The position numbers were made by a program, and so were the translations under genes. A stretch of 21,465 nucleotides of DNA from a virus. The notes beneath the pieces were generated by a model. The model was not told the DNA's origin and searched no databases. It saw only the letters and a list, made by a program, of their open reading frames with translations. The DNA lies in IMG/VR virus record IMGVR_UViG_3300022857_000430, positions 1 through 21,465 of that record; one strand, given 5' to 3'. Shown one piece after another: positions 1-6,894 of the stretch (positions within the stretch are counted from its first letter, which is position 1; each line of letters begins with the position of its first letter).

Positions 1-506
1 ACATTGTTCTCTTTTGCCTGTTGCGTAAACTTAGTGTATGGACTTGCTTGCTCACCTTTGTGTTCTTCACCTTGCCCATATACGTTAAAATAACGAAAGC
101 CTTGAATCTTAATTTTAAACTCGTCTTTGTATTGATTAATAAATCTATCAAACAAATACTTGCTCCAAGCATAGGGACTTTGTGGAAGCAATGGTCCGTC
201 TTCTGTAAAGTGTGTTGTAGGACCGTACACACTTGCACTTGATGCGTATTGGAAATTAGTGCCAAAGTTTTCGCATACTTGTGCAAGTCTAACACTGAAT
301 TCAAAATTTTGTTCTAGTATTTGATCAACATCAGTATATGTAGTTGAGCTAATAGCACCTAAGTGTATACACCAATCATAACCTTCGGTATGCGGAAGTA
401 CTCCTGGTTCCCATTCCCACCCTTCAACTTCATGTCCTTGACTTTGCAAGTATTGTGCAATGTTCTTACCAATAAACCCTTCGTGTCCTGTAACTAGTAT
501 TCTCAT
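1..506 (-). CDS. hldD: ADP-heptose 6-epimerase-like SDR (HldD/RfaD type), 3' part outside the window
   Basis: This is the first 168 codons of an extended short-chain dehydrogenase/reductase; the 3' half lies beyond base 1. Visible features are the NAD(P)-binding GHEGFIG motif (residues 7-13), SST at 53-55, YASSASVYG at 87-95 and the catalytic YAWSK (Tyr112, Lys116). GFRYFNVYG followed by HKG and AS matches E. coli ADP-L-glycero-D-manno-heptose 6-epimerase closely, so I prefer HldD over a generic sugar epimerase. The family's reaction is epimerisation of ADP-D-glycero-D-manno-heptose to the L-glycero form in the cytoplasm. The start is ATG at 506-504, which overlaps the hldE stop as ATGA. An AGAGG ribosome-binding site lies at 518-514. 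The hldE-hldD coupling fits one operon for ADP-heptose synthesis. Family assignment is firm; exact substrate is inferred. Confidence 0.8.
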   Translation of the reverse strand, partial: MRILVTGHEGFIGKNIAQYLQSQGHEVEGWEWEPGVLPHTEGYDWCIHLGAISSTTYTDVDQILEQNFEFSVRLAQVCENFGTNFQYASSASVYGPTTHFTEDGPLLPQSPYAWSKYLFDRFINQYKDEFKIKIQGFRYFNVYGQGEEHKGEQASPYTKFTQQAKENN

Positions 507-1642
507 CTGCTTGCCTCTATTATTTGTGTAGTAGAATACCCTTTTACTGTAGGCACAATATGCACAGGTGCTAACTCGTGTCCGACTACAGTTTCGACTG
601 TATAGTCGCCGCCTTTTACAATTAGGTTCGGTTTTATTTTTTTAATTAATTCATATGGAGTATCGTCATCAAACACAATTACTTCACTAACCCAGGGCAA
701 CGATTCTAACTGTTCTTTTCGAATAGCTTGATTATTGATTGGACGACTTTCACCTTTTAGTCTTTTAACACTTGCGTCACTATTAATACCTACAACTAGT
801 TTATCACCAAGCGATTTTGCTTCAGCTAGTAGCTCAAAGTGACCCGTGTGTAGTATGTCAAAGCATCCATTAGTAAACACTATGCGTTCTTCAAGATCGC
901 TTACAGTGAGCGTGTGTGTGCCTACGTGTTTAACTGCTTCTCTAGAACCTTTAATAGCAAGTTCTAAACAATGTTTGTGATTGTAATTTTTAGTTAATCC
1001 ATATACAAATGCGGCTAGGAAACAATCTCCTGCACCTGTGACATCTGATACTTCTACAGGCTCAACTGGAATATTGTAATTTATATTGTCTATTGTAGCA
1101 ACAACATTGTCCCCGGCTTTAGTTGTAATAATATTACTTTGCCAAAACGTAAATCCAAACTCGTCAAACTCTTTGTAGTTGGGCTTTACTAGCCATGCGT
1201 CCTTATACTGATTTGCATGTTCTTTAGGATCTACAATTATTTTACAATTAAATTTGTTAATGTGTTCGATAATTTCAAGCGACTCGTCTAATACACCTTT
1301 GTTATAATCACTGAGTATTACATATTCGTATTGCGAAAAGTCATTAGATAATACATCAGCTAATACTGCGTTACCGCTTGCACGTTTGTCATCGTCAATG
1401 CGTGTAACATAATGTCCGTCACAAATTACTCTAGTTTTAATACTACTAGGTTGCCCAGTCTCAAACAGTGTTACATCTACACCTAGGCTTTTTAAGTTTT
1501 CATAAACAAGTCCTGCTCCGCCAAGTGTTTCAACTTTACGCTGATACTTAACCACAGGCACAGGCGCCTCAGGACTTAGTCGTTCTGAGGCGCCATAGAT
1601 ATATTTGTCGATTATTACATCGCCGAGAACTAATACTTTCAT
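503..1642 (-). CDS. hldE: Compact bifunctional heptose-7-phosphate kinase / heptose-1-phosphate adenylyltransferase (HldE/RfaE type)
   Basis: The protein has 379 residues and two domains. The N-terminal PfkB/ribokinase domain (about 1-245) has GDVIIDKYIYG, SPEAPVPV (23-30), GGAG (41-44) and the catalytic anion-hole motif DVTGAGD (200-206). The C-terminal nucleotidyltransferase domain (about 253-379) has TNGCFDILHTGH with HxGH at 265-268, GINSDAS, KRLKG, KGGDY (343-347) and GYSTT. Both halves match HldE, which phosphorylates D-glycero-D-manno-heptose 7-phosphate and adenylylates the 1-phosphate. The product would feed the adjoining hldD. E. coli HldE has about 477 residues; here the kinase is shortened, notably after residue 60, where around 30 residues of the family are absent. 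A consensus sigma70 promoter lies immediately upstream, leaving almost no leader and no visible ribosome-binding site. It may be leaderless. Confidence 0.88.
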   Translation of the reverse strand: MKVLVLGDVIIDKYIYGASERLSPEAPVPVVKYQRKVETLGGAGLVYENLKSLGVDVTLFETGQPSSIKTRVICDGHYVTRIDDDKRASGNAVLADVLSNDFSQYEYVILSDYNKGVLDESLEIIEHINKFNCKIIVDPKEHANQYKDAWLVKPNYKEFDEFGFTFWQSNIITTKAGDNVVATIDNINYNIPVEPVEVSDVTGAGDCFLAAFVYGLTKNYNHKHCLELAIKGSREAVKHVGTHTLTVSDLEERIVFTNGCFDILHTGHFELLAEAKSLGDKLVVGINSDASVKRLKGESRPINNQAIRKEQLESLPWVSEVIVFDDDTPYELIKKIKPNLIVKGGDYTVETVVGHELAPVHIVPTVKGYSTTQIIEASR

Positions 1643-1648
1643 AGTGTT

Positions 1649-1677
1649 ATTATACTATCTTTTAGGTTATTTGTCAA
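1649..1677 (-). promoter_or_regulatory. Consensus sigma70-type promoter for hldE-hldD
   Basis: On the minus strand TTGACA (1677-1672) is followed after exactly 17 bases by TATAAT (1654-1649). Both hexamers are perfect. The -35 box overlaps the last codons of the Nudix gene. The predicted transcription start falls at about 1643-1642, on the hldE start codon itself. It would allow early or middle expression by host RNA polymerase, independent of the late-promoter system. Confidence 0.8.
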
Positions 1678-2107
1678 GTAAATTGATTGTTTTAAAAACA
1701 GTTTCTAACTTAGTTAAGTTAACTTTACTTTGGAGTGTGTTGCGTAGTCCGTGATGTAATGGCTTGGGCCATTTGTTAAAGCTGCACCAAGCATACCCGT
1801 CATGCTCGATATTAAGCTTAGGAACAAATTCTTCTTCGATAACACAAAGGTATGTGTGGAAGTAGAATCTACTATCAGGAGAAATAAAGCTTTCTAAAGG
1901 AAGTGTCTTCTTAATCGCAGGCAGAAATCCAATTTCTTCCTCAATTTCTCTTTTTAACCCTTCAAATGGTGTCTCTGCACCTTCGTTAGTGCCGCCGACA
2001 AGGCCCCACAGATTATTACGCTTACCTTGCGCTCTGTGAAGGAATAAAAATCTATTTGTATCTAAGGTGTAAAACAGTGCTCCACTGCAAGTAATCATAT
2101 CGTTCAT
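1667..2107 (-). CDS. Nudix hydrolase
   Basis: The protein has 146 residues and a complete Nudix box at residues 39-61: Gly39, Glu45, Arg53-Glu54, Glu57-Glu58 and Gly60 fit Gx5Ex7REUxEExGU exactly. These residues bind the divalent metal and pyrophosphate of nucleoside-diphosphate-linked substrates. The substrate cannot be read from the sequence. The length suits a single-domain phage Nudix enzyme, and WPKPLHHGLRNTL near residue 113 resembles Nudix proteins of marine T4-like phages as I remember them. The start is ATG 2107-2105, eight bases after the gp15 stop; a second ATG three codons on is possible. It lies downstream of gp15 on the same strand and contains the hldE promoter at its 3' end. 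A role in nucleotide-sugar or nucleotide-pool control is only a guess. Confidence 0.85.
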   Translation of the reverse strand: MNDMITCSGALFYTLDTNRFLFLHRAQGKRNNLWGLVGGTNEGAETPFEGLKREIEEEIGFLPAIKKTLPLESFISPDSRFYFHTYLCVIEEEFVPKLNIEHDGYAWCSFNKWPKPLHHGLRNTLQSKVNLTKLETVFKTINLLDK

Positions 2108-2115
2108 ACATATAA

Positions 2116-3528
2116 TTAGCCTGCTAGTTCAACTCTCCATGTGCCAACTGGATAATCGCCGTCAATACTTAATAACCATTCGTTATTGTTAAACCTGTAT
2201 TGCACACTTGTATTTAAATTAGTAGTGTATGTAACTTCTGTTGCAGCACTTGCGTCGAACACAATATTCCACTTAGTACCGTTCCATTCAATAATATCGT
2301 TTGCACTTGCAACTAATGCACTTGTATCTGTGTTTTGCCACGCAACTGGTGATTGTGTAGCAGTAGCATCGCCGACGTCATTTAATAGTAATAAGCGCAC
2401 ACCGCTTGTTTTAATAGCACTTGGATTGTAGTTAGTTGGATCGATGATATAATCAATACTTGTTCGAGCTGCTATTACAGTATCACTTGGAAAACTATCA
2501 GTATCCCAATTAATAAGTATCTTACCTTCGTCAAACGGACTTAGTGTAAATGTGCCAGTAATTGTACTTGCATTGTCTTGGTTAGTAAAGTATACACGAC
2601 TTACGTCAGCAGCATACATACCTGGCAATGCTTCAAAGATCTCTCTCCAGTTCTTAGTACCAACTATGCCATTTGAGAACAACTGTACAGAGTTACCGTC
2701 AACAAATGCACCCCATGTAGCGTAATTAACATTAGCCATTTGTGTTGCTGTATCAGATTGTGCTACTCTGCCAAAATCACCTTCGGTAACTCCTGCTCTT
2801 GGAATATCATCGTATGCATTTAGTACAGGCTTGCTTACGCCACCTTCGATTGTTCCTAAAGTTTCGTCAAACATACTTGTAATAATATTTGTAATAACAC
2901 CCATCTTGCGTACTTTAGTAGGCGGACTGATATAGATAGGAATGCTAAATGTAATTGTACAAATATCTATTTCACTATCAATTCCTACTGGAACACTTCT
3001 GCTAGACCATGTTACGTTTTCTAAATTAACAACACTAATACTAGTCCAATCAATAAAGTTATCAGTAGTTTGCATTTCCAAACTTGGATTAAACAATACA
3101 AGTATTTGCTCTAACAACTGTAATTTCTGATCAGTGTTTGATGTCCATATGTCTGCATTTAATCGCATCATATACGGAGTAGGAATTAACCGTTCAACTG
3201 TATAGTTCTTGCCTTGTGAATTTAAATACTCTCCTGCATCCGTATCATATGCACGTTCTCTAATATTAGTTTTACGTGTGTATGTTGAATCAGTTAGTCG
3301 ATCCTTGTCTAACTCTAATCCCGTTAAGTAAACAGCAATACGAGGCGCACTAGGCAACTTGTTTTCTGAGTTGTCTCTAATAATGTTTGCTACTTGGCGA
3401 GTTAAATCACCATAAGTAACAGGCACTTCTTTCTGCACACCTTTTCCGTCTTGTACAGGAAAGTTTGCTAAAATACGCATCATCTGCGTAAGATATCTTC
3501 TTACTTGTCCATCATAAAAATGGTTCAC
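2116..3528 (-). CDS. 15: Proximal tail sheath stabilisation protein, gp15-like
   Basis: The first 225 residues or so resemble T4 gp15, which caps the contracted-tail end and joins tail to neck. Similar elements are HFYDGQVRRY (T4 has YFYNSSFRRY), a VPVTYG segment, PTPYMMRLNADIWT with KLQLLEQIL and FNPSLEMQ, and a final IPIYISPP. I choose GTG at 3528-3526 rather than the TTG at 3546. GGAG lies eight bases upstream (3540-3537), the GTG overlaps the endonuclease stop as TAGTG, and the resulting N-terminus lines up with T4 gp15. The product is 470 residues against 272 in T4. The extra C-terminal 230 or so residues look beta-rich and contain a Trp-rich hairpin-like segment (EWNGTKWNIVF). The gene follows gp14 and the inserted endonuclease. 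Confidence 0.82.
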   Translation of the reverse strand: MNHFYDGQVRRYLTQMMRILANFPVQDGKGVQKEVPVTYGDLTRQVANIIRDNSENKLPSAPRIAVYLTGLELDKDRLTDSTYTRKTNIRERAYDTDAGEYLNSQGKNYTVERLIPTPYMMRLNADIWTSNTDQKLQLLEQILVLFNPSLEMQTTDNFIDWTSISVVNLENVTWSSRSVPVGIDSEIDICTITFSIPIYISPPTKVRKMGVITNIITSMFDETLGTIEGGVSKPVLNAYDDIPRAGVTEGDFGRVAQSDTATQMANVNYATWGAFVDGNSVQLFSNGIVGTKNWREIFEALPGMYAADVSRVYFTNQDNASTITGTFTLSPFDEGKILINWDTDSFPSDTVIAARTSIDYIIDPTNYNPSAIKTSGVRLLLLNDVGDATATQSPVAWQNTDTSALVASANDIIEWNGTKWNIVFDASAATEVTYTTNLNTSVQYRFNNNEWLLSIDGDYPVGTWRVELAG

Positions 3529-4034
3529 TATACTGTCTCCATCCAAGTACGTTTACCGTCAACAAGTTTCCAAGTTCTGCCTTTTTGTGTAGCACGGTTT
3601 GATAGTTTTGCTTTTTGTTCTTCACTCCACTCCCAACCAGATGTGAAACGTGTTTTCTTAAATGTATCACTACCGTTGGCTCTACGTCTTGCATGAGCTT
3701 CTTTTTGGGCTTCGCTCATACGCTGTTTACTTTCTTCAGAATGTAGTTTATTATTACCGCCTTCTCTAATGTTATATCCGCTTTTAATTGAATCGTATTC
3801 TGCAATATACTTTTCTTCTAAGTCATTTAACTGTTCTAAGGTATTTGCATAATCCAACACTTCCCAGTCAAACATATCAACGCCATACTTTTTAATAGCA
3901 TTAGCGAAATGATAAGTTCTAGGGCTATGTCTAGCATTACAAAGATGTTCTAATCTACGTTGATTAGGCTCTTGAATAGATTGTCCAATGTAGCACTTAC
4001 CAGTTTCTTTTTGTGTCCATTTATATATGTGCAT
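3528..4034 (-). CDS. GIY-YIG homing endonuclease (Seg-like), between gp14 and gp15
   Basis: The protein has 168 residues. The N-terminal GIY-YIG nuclease domain shows IYKW (3-6), CYIGQS (14-19), the Arg pair at 26-27, the candidate catalytic Glu in LEEKYIAEYDSI (about 72-83) and GYN (86-88). Two NUMOD3-type DNA-binding motifs follow: HSEESKQRMSEAQ (98-110) and WSEEQKAKLS (136-145). The C-terminus GRTWKLVDGKRTW is also typical of phage GIY-YIG homing enzymes. These enzymes cut alleles lacking the insertion and spread by repair. The ATG (4034-4032) overlaps the gp14 stop as TAATG, and its own stop overlaps the gp15 GTG as TAGTG. It is therefore a free-standing intergenic element in the same transcription unit. 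It carries the gp15 ribosome-binding site inside its 3' end. All motifs look intact. Confidence 0.9.
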   Translation of the reverse strand: MHIYKWTQKETGKCYIGQSIQEPNQRRLEHLCNARHSPRTYHFANAIKKYGVDMFDWEVLDYANTLEQLNDLEEKYIAEYDSIKSGYNIREGGNNKLHSEESKQRMSEAQKEAHARRRANGSDTFKKTRFTSGWEWSEEQKAKLSNRATQKGRTWKLVDGKRTWMETV

Positions 4035-5200
4035 TATGTATTATCCGCTCTTGGTTTAAGTGCTTTAGAAAGACTTTGCCTTTCAGTGACTGTTTCGCCA
4101 TCGATGGTACTAGTTTTAGTATTGTTAATAAAGCTAGACTTCTGGGTTTGTCTTTCAAGTGTATTACTTAGTGACATTCTAATATCGTCTTGTACTTTAA
4201 CCCAACGTGCGCCGTCATATCGGAACATTCTATTTGGTAAAAAGTCTGTGCGTAAGAAAAAGTCGCCGTCTTCGTTGTTAGTTGGAAACTGTATGCCAAA
4301 GCCAAAAGGCGCACCATTAGGTGCAACATCCCCAGTGCCTACTAAGTAACCTGAGTAACCTTCTCTATCAGGTTTGGCATTAACCGCGTCAACACCTAAT
4401 AGATTGCTTACATCTATGTCTGTATCGTCTACAGATTGTAATGCAACACTGCCGTCGGCATTTGTAGCAATAGAGTAATAATGACTTATATCATAGCCAC
4501 TCTTAGGTGCATCAGATTCTGCTTGTGCAACTACAGCATTAGAAATTTGCATTTCTTTTTCATACGTTGACAGTAAATCACGTAGTGTATTATCAGTGCC
4601 GTCTTCTGCTGGCAAGTCAAGTATTTCCGCGTATTCTTGTCCATCGTATATTTGCTTTAGTTTTAAGCGATATAAGTGAGGAAACCAAGTTTGACTAAAA
4701 CCTTCTGCTGCACGATTAACATCTTCTACAACGTAAAAGCGTTTAAGTGCAACACTATAATCATTAAGGGCATATTCGTCTTTTAAGTGCGGCAACTCAA
4801 CTACATCGCCGCTCATAATCTTTCTACCTAATGCTTTAACTGAACTATTCATATGTATAGTTAACATTAATGTATCATTACTTAGGAATAATCCAAACTG
4901 AGACAAATCAAAGTCAATGTCTTGAATATTATAAATGCCACGCATTGTATATACGTCTGGGTCGTACTTTCTGTCTCTATTTTCTAAAAATAGCAAGTCT
5001 TGTATATTAGTTTCTTTTACAGCATCATACGTAGGCTGATCAGCAGTACCTGAACCTTCAGCAGGATTCTCTGCCCCAAGAAACTTATGGATGTTGATGT
5101 CGGTACCGCCGATAGTAAACATTTCTAGGATCTGTTTGTCCAAGAAATAATAATCATTACCGCGTTCCGGTTTGTATAGTGATAAGCGAGGGATAATCAT
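4034..5200 (-). CDS. 14: Neck protein gp14-like
   Basis: The gene encodes 388 residues from ATG 5200-5198. The N-terminal DYYFLDKQILEMF with IGGTDINIHKFLG, the central NIQDLLFLENRDRKYD, and the block GDVVELPHLKD followed by LKRFYVVEDVN and WFPHLYRLKLKQI follow the pattern of T4 gp14. That protein completes the head-tail neck with gp13. T4 gp14 is about 256 residues; the extra C-terminal portion here includes a GDFFLRT...YDGARWVKV hairpin-like segment. An upstream in-frame ATG at 5218 would lie inside the late-promoter box, before the expected transcription start, so I prefer 5200. There AGGAG lies close upstream, with unusually short spacing. Gene order with gp13 (divergent) and gp15 supports the call. 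Confidence 0.8.
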   Translation of the reverse strand: MIIPRLSLYKPERGNDYYFLDKQILEMFTIGGTDINIHKFLGAENPAEGSGTADQPTYDAVKETNIQDLLFLENRDRKYDPDVYTMRGIYNIQDIDFDLSQFGLFLSNDTLMLTIHMNSSVKALGRKIMSGDVVELPHLKDEYALNDYSVALKRFYVVEDVNRAAEGFSQTWFPHLYRLKLKQIYDGQEYAEILDLPAEDGTDNTLRDLLSTYEKEMQISNAVVAQAESDAPKSGYDISHYYSIATNADGSVALQSVDDTDIDVSNLLGVDAVNAKPDREGYSGYLVGTGDVAPNGAPFGFGIQFPTNNEDGDFFLRTDFLPNRMFRYDGARWVKVQDDIRMSLSNTLERQTQKSSFINNTKTSTIDGETVTERQSLSKALKPRADNT

Positions 5201-5217
5201 TCTCCTATTGTTATACA

Positions 5218-5226
5218 TATTTATCG
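5218..5226 (-). promoter_or_regulatory. Late promoter motif for gp14-endonuclease-gp15
   Basis: The minus strand reads CGATAAATA here, the T4-like late promoter core (consensus TATAAATA in T4, NATAAATA-like in marine relatives). Transcription should start about six bases downstream, near 5212. It is one arm of a perfect inverted repeat whose other arm serves gp13. Confidence 0.7.
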
Positions 5227-5239
5227 TGAACGATAAATA
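5218..5239. repeat. Perfect inverted repeat forming divergent late promoters
   Basis: Arms of nine bases (TATTTATCG at 5218-5226 and CGATAAATA at 5231-5239) are separated by TGAA. Each arm, read on its own strand, is a late promoter core pointing away from the centre. The spacing places two promoter boxes almost face to face between gp14 and gp13. Confidence 0.85.
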
Positions 5240-5241
5240 CT
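5231..5241 (+). promoter_or_regulatory. Late promoter motif for gp13
   Basis: CGATAAATACT matches the late core. The predicted start is near 5245, which would leave the ATG at 5243 out of the transcript. It keeps GGAG (5245-5248) and the ATG at 5258. Confidence 0.7.
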
Positions 5242-5257
5242 AATGGAGAACTTCATA

Positions 5258-6013
5258 ATGACATTAGCGACACAGAAACAAGAAGTATACGATTATGTTA
5301 ACACATTCCTCGGCGGAGGCATGGTTGATGTTGAACTTGATCCTATACATTATCAAACTGGCTTAACAAAAGCATTAACACGTTATAGAATGCGAAGTGA
5401 CCATGCAGTTGAAGAAAGCTATATGTTTTTAACAACTGTTATAGATCAAAACGATTATGTATTACCAAATGAAATAATGGAAGTTCGAAAATTATATCGC
5501 AGTAGTATTGGTTCACGTGCAGGTAGTGGTTCAAGTGGTAGTGTGTTTGAACCGTTTAACGCTGCATACACAAACACATATTTGCTATCAGGATCAAAGC
5601 TAGGCGGACTAGCAACATACGATATGTTTGCACAACACCAAGAACTAGTAGGCAGAATGTTTGGATCATTTATAGAATTTAAATGGAATAACACAAGTAA
5701 AAAACTTACACTACTACAGCGTCCTAGAGCAGAAGAAGAACTATTGCTTTACTGCTATAACTATCGTCCAGACAGTGAATTGCTAAGTGACTACCTAGCA
5801 GTACAATGGATTAAAGATTATACATTAGCTAGTTGTAAATATATGCTAGGCGAAGCACGTTCAAAGTTTGCTACTATTGCTGGTCCACAAGGCGGATCAA
5901 CACTAAATGGCGATACACTTAAAGCAGAAGCACAGACTGAAATGGAAAAGCTAGAAGTCGAAGTAGCAATGGCCGTCGCGGGCGGTACAGGCTATGGCTT
6001 TACAATCGGCTAA
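5258..6013 (+). CDS. 13: Neck protein gp13-like
   Basis: The gene encodes 251 residues. The pattern follows T4 gp13: an early VDVELDPIHYQTGLTKALTR helix region, a central SFIEFKWNNTSKKLTLLQRP strand pair, WIKDYTLASCKYMLGEARSKF and GGSTLNGDTLKAEAQTE. The C-terminus GYGFTIG compares with the T4 ending PPFGILVG. The protein forms the neck with gp14 and is needed to join tails to filled heads. I choose ATG 5258 rather than 5243, because GGAG lies seven to ten bases upstream and the late promoter would start transcription at about 5245. It is transcribed away from gp14 and gp15, unlike T4, where 13, 14 and 15 are in one direction. A late-promoter motif precedes the next gene. Confidence 0.82.
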   Translation: MTLATQKQEVYDYVNTFLGGGMVDVELDPIHYQTGLTKALTRYRMRSDHAVEESYMFLTTVIDQNDYVLPNEIMEVRKLYRSSIGSRAGSGSSGSVFEPFNAAYTNTYLLSGSKLGGLATYDMFAQHQELVGRMFGSFIEFKWNNTSKKLTLLQRPRAEEELLLYCYNYRPDSELLSDYLAVQWIKDYTLASCKYMLGEARSKFATIAGPQGGSTLNGDTLKAEAQTEMEKLEVEVAMAVAGGTGYGFTIG

Positions 6014-6050
6014 AAACTACCAAAGTTTACGCTAACATTCTACTCTTGTT

Positions 6051-6060
6051 GTAAATACTA
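6051..6060 (+). promoter_or_regulatory. Late-promoter-like motif before the small ORF
   Basis: GTAAATACTA lies 20 bases before the ATG at 6080. It resembles the other late boxes (TAAATACT) but lacks the first A of ATAAATA. Confidence 0.45.
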
Positions 6061-6079
6061 ATACAGCAGGGAGAGTCCA

Positions 6080-6328
6080 ATGTGTTCACCGTATGTAAGA
6101 AAAGAAGCCAATAGACTTAATTGGATAGTCAAAGGTCACCTTTGTGATCTAAGTTGGTCCGATGAAGATGTCGAAAAAACCTACCATTCATATTTTAAAA
6201 GACTTTGGGGTAATAACGAAAGTTATATCCACGAAGAAGGCTTTAATGCAGCTTACGAAGCAAGAGAAGCAGAAATCTTAAATGACGAAGTAGCAACTGT
6301 TGCTGTACTAGGCGGACACTACGATTAA
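6080..6328 (+). CDS. Small protein of unknown function (82 aa)
   Basis: I do not recognise this 82-residue protein. It has a GGGAGAG ribosome-binding site just upstream of ATG 6080 and a late-promoter-like motif before that, so it is probably expressed late with gp13. Two Cys residues (2 and 22) are present. The C-terminal half is acidic and helical in look (AAYEAREAEILNDEVATVAV). It has no signal peptide or membrane segment. Codon use resembles its neighbours. It ends three bases before the -35 box of the dNMP kinase promoter. Confidence 0.7.
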   Translation: MCSPYVRKEANRLNWIVKGHLCDLSWSDEDVEKTYHSYFKRLWGNNESYIHEEGFNAAYEAREAEILNDEVATVAVLGGHYD

Positions 6329-6331
6329 CGG

Positions 6332-6360
6332 TTGACATCACTTAATTTTTAATGTATAAT
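6332..6360 (+). promoter_or_regulatory. Consensus sigma70-type promoter for the dNMP kinase gene
   Basis: TTGACA (6332-6337) and TATAAT (6355-6360) are perfect hexamers 17 bases apart. The predicted start is at about 6367, leaving a short leader with AGGAG at 6374-6378. It is an early/middle-type promoter set between late genes. Confidence 0.82.
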
Positions 6361-6384
6361 GTATTTAAACATTAGGAGATTTAG

Positions 6385-6894
6385 ATGATAAAACCCAAGT
6401 TATTAGTAATTGGCCATGGCCGACATGGTAAAGATACTGTGTGTGAAATGCTACGTGACCATTACGGATACACTTTTGAAAGTAGTTCAAAGTTTTGTAG
6501 TCTACAATTTATATACAATGATCTAAAGGAAAAGTATGGATATGCTAATGAGGAAGAGTGTTATGCTGACAGGCATAATCACAGAGCAGAATGGTATAAT
6601 GCTATTTGTGATTATAATGTTCCTGATGCAGCGACTCTAGGCAGAGAGATGTTTGAAGCTTACGATATCTATTGTGGGCTACGCAACAAGCGTGAATTCT
6701 TTGCAATGCAAAATACTGGTGTATTTGATTACTGTATATGGGTTGATCGCAGTATACATCTAGAAGCTGAATCTACCGACTCAATGAGCTTAGAGCAATG
6801 GATGTCTGACTTTACAATTGACAACAATGGCTCATTAGAAGATTTAAAGTTTAACTTAGATCAGTTAATGAGTCATTTAGAAGTCAGGAGTTAA
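6385..6894 (+). CDS. Probable deoxynucleoside monophosphate kinase (P-loop)
   Basis: The protein has 169 residues with an N-terminal P-loop GHGRHGKDT (residues 10-18) of the type seen in phage dNMP kinases such as the T4 gp1 group. These enzymes phosphorylate dNMPs to dNDPs for phage DNA synthesis. KRE at about 152-154 of the DNA reading and the CIWVDRS strand fit a nucleotide kinase fold, with IWVDRS reminiscent of the conserved strand after the lid. It is shorter than T4 gp1 (241 residues). The ATG at 6385 has AGGAG six bases upstream, and a consensus sigma70 promoter lies in front. The last 18 bases overlap the convergent HNH gene. Substrate choice is inferred from family resemblance only. 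Confidence 0.68.
   Translation: MIKPKLLVIGHGRHGKDTVCEMLRDHYGYTFESSSKFCSLQFIYNDLKEKYGYANEEECYADRHNHRAEWYNAICDYNVPDAATLGREMFEAYDIYCGLRNKREFFAMQNTGVFDYCIWVDRSIHLEAESTDSMSLEQWMSDFTIDNNGSLEDLKFNLDQLMSHLEVRS

Noticed and set aside
21-242. 73-residue plus-strand ORF
   Set aside because: Lies opposite the hldD coding sequence and has no recognisable motif or ribosome-binding site.
3529-3546. TTG start for gp15 at 3546
   Set aside because: GTG 3528 has GGAG at eight bases and aligns with the T4 gp15 N-terminus; the TTG has no ribosome-binding site and lies inside the endonuclease gene.
5243-5257. ATG 5243 as the start of gp13
   Set aside because: It would precede the transcription start of the late promoter and has no Shine-Dalgarno; GGAG serves ATG 5258.
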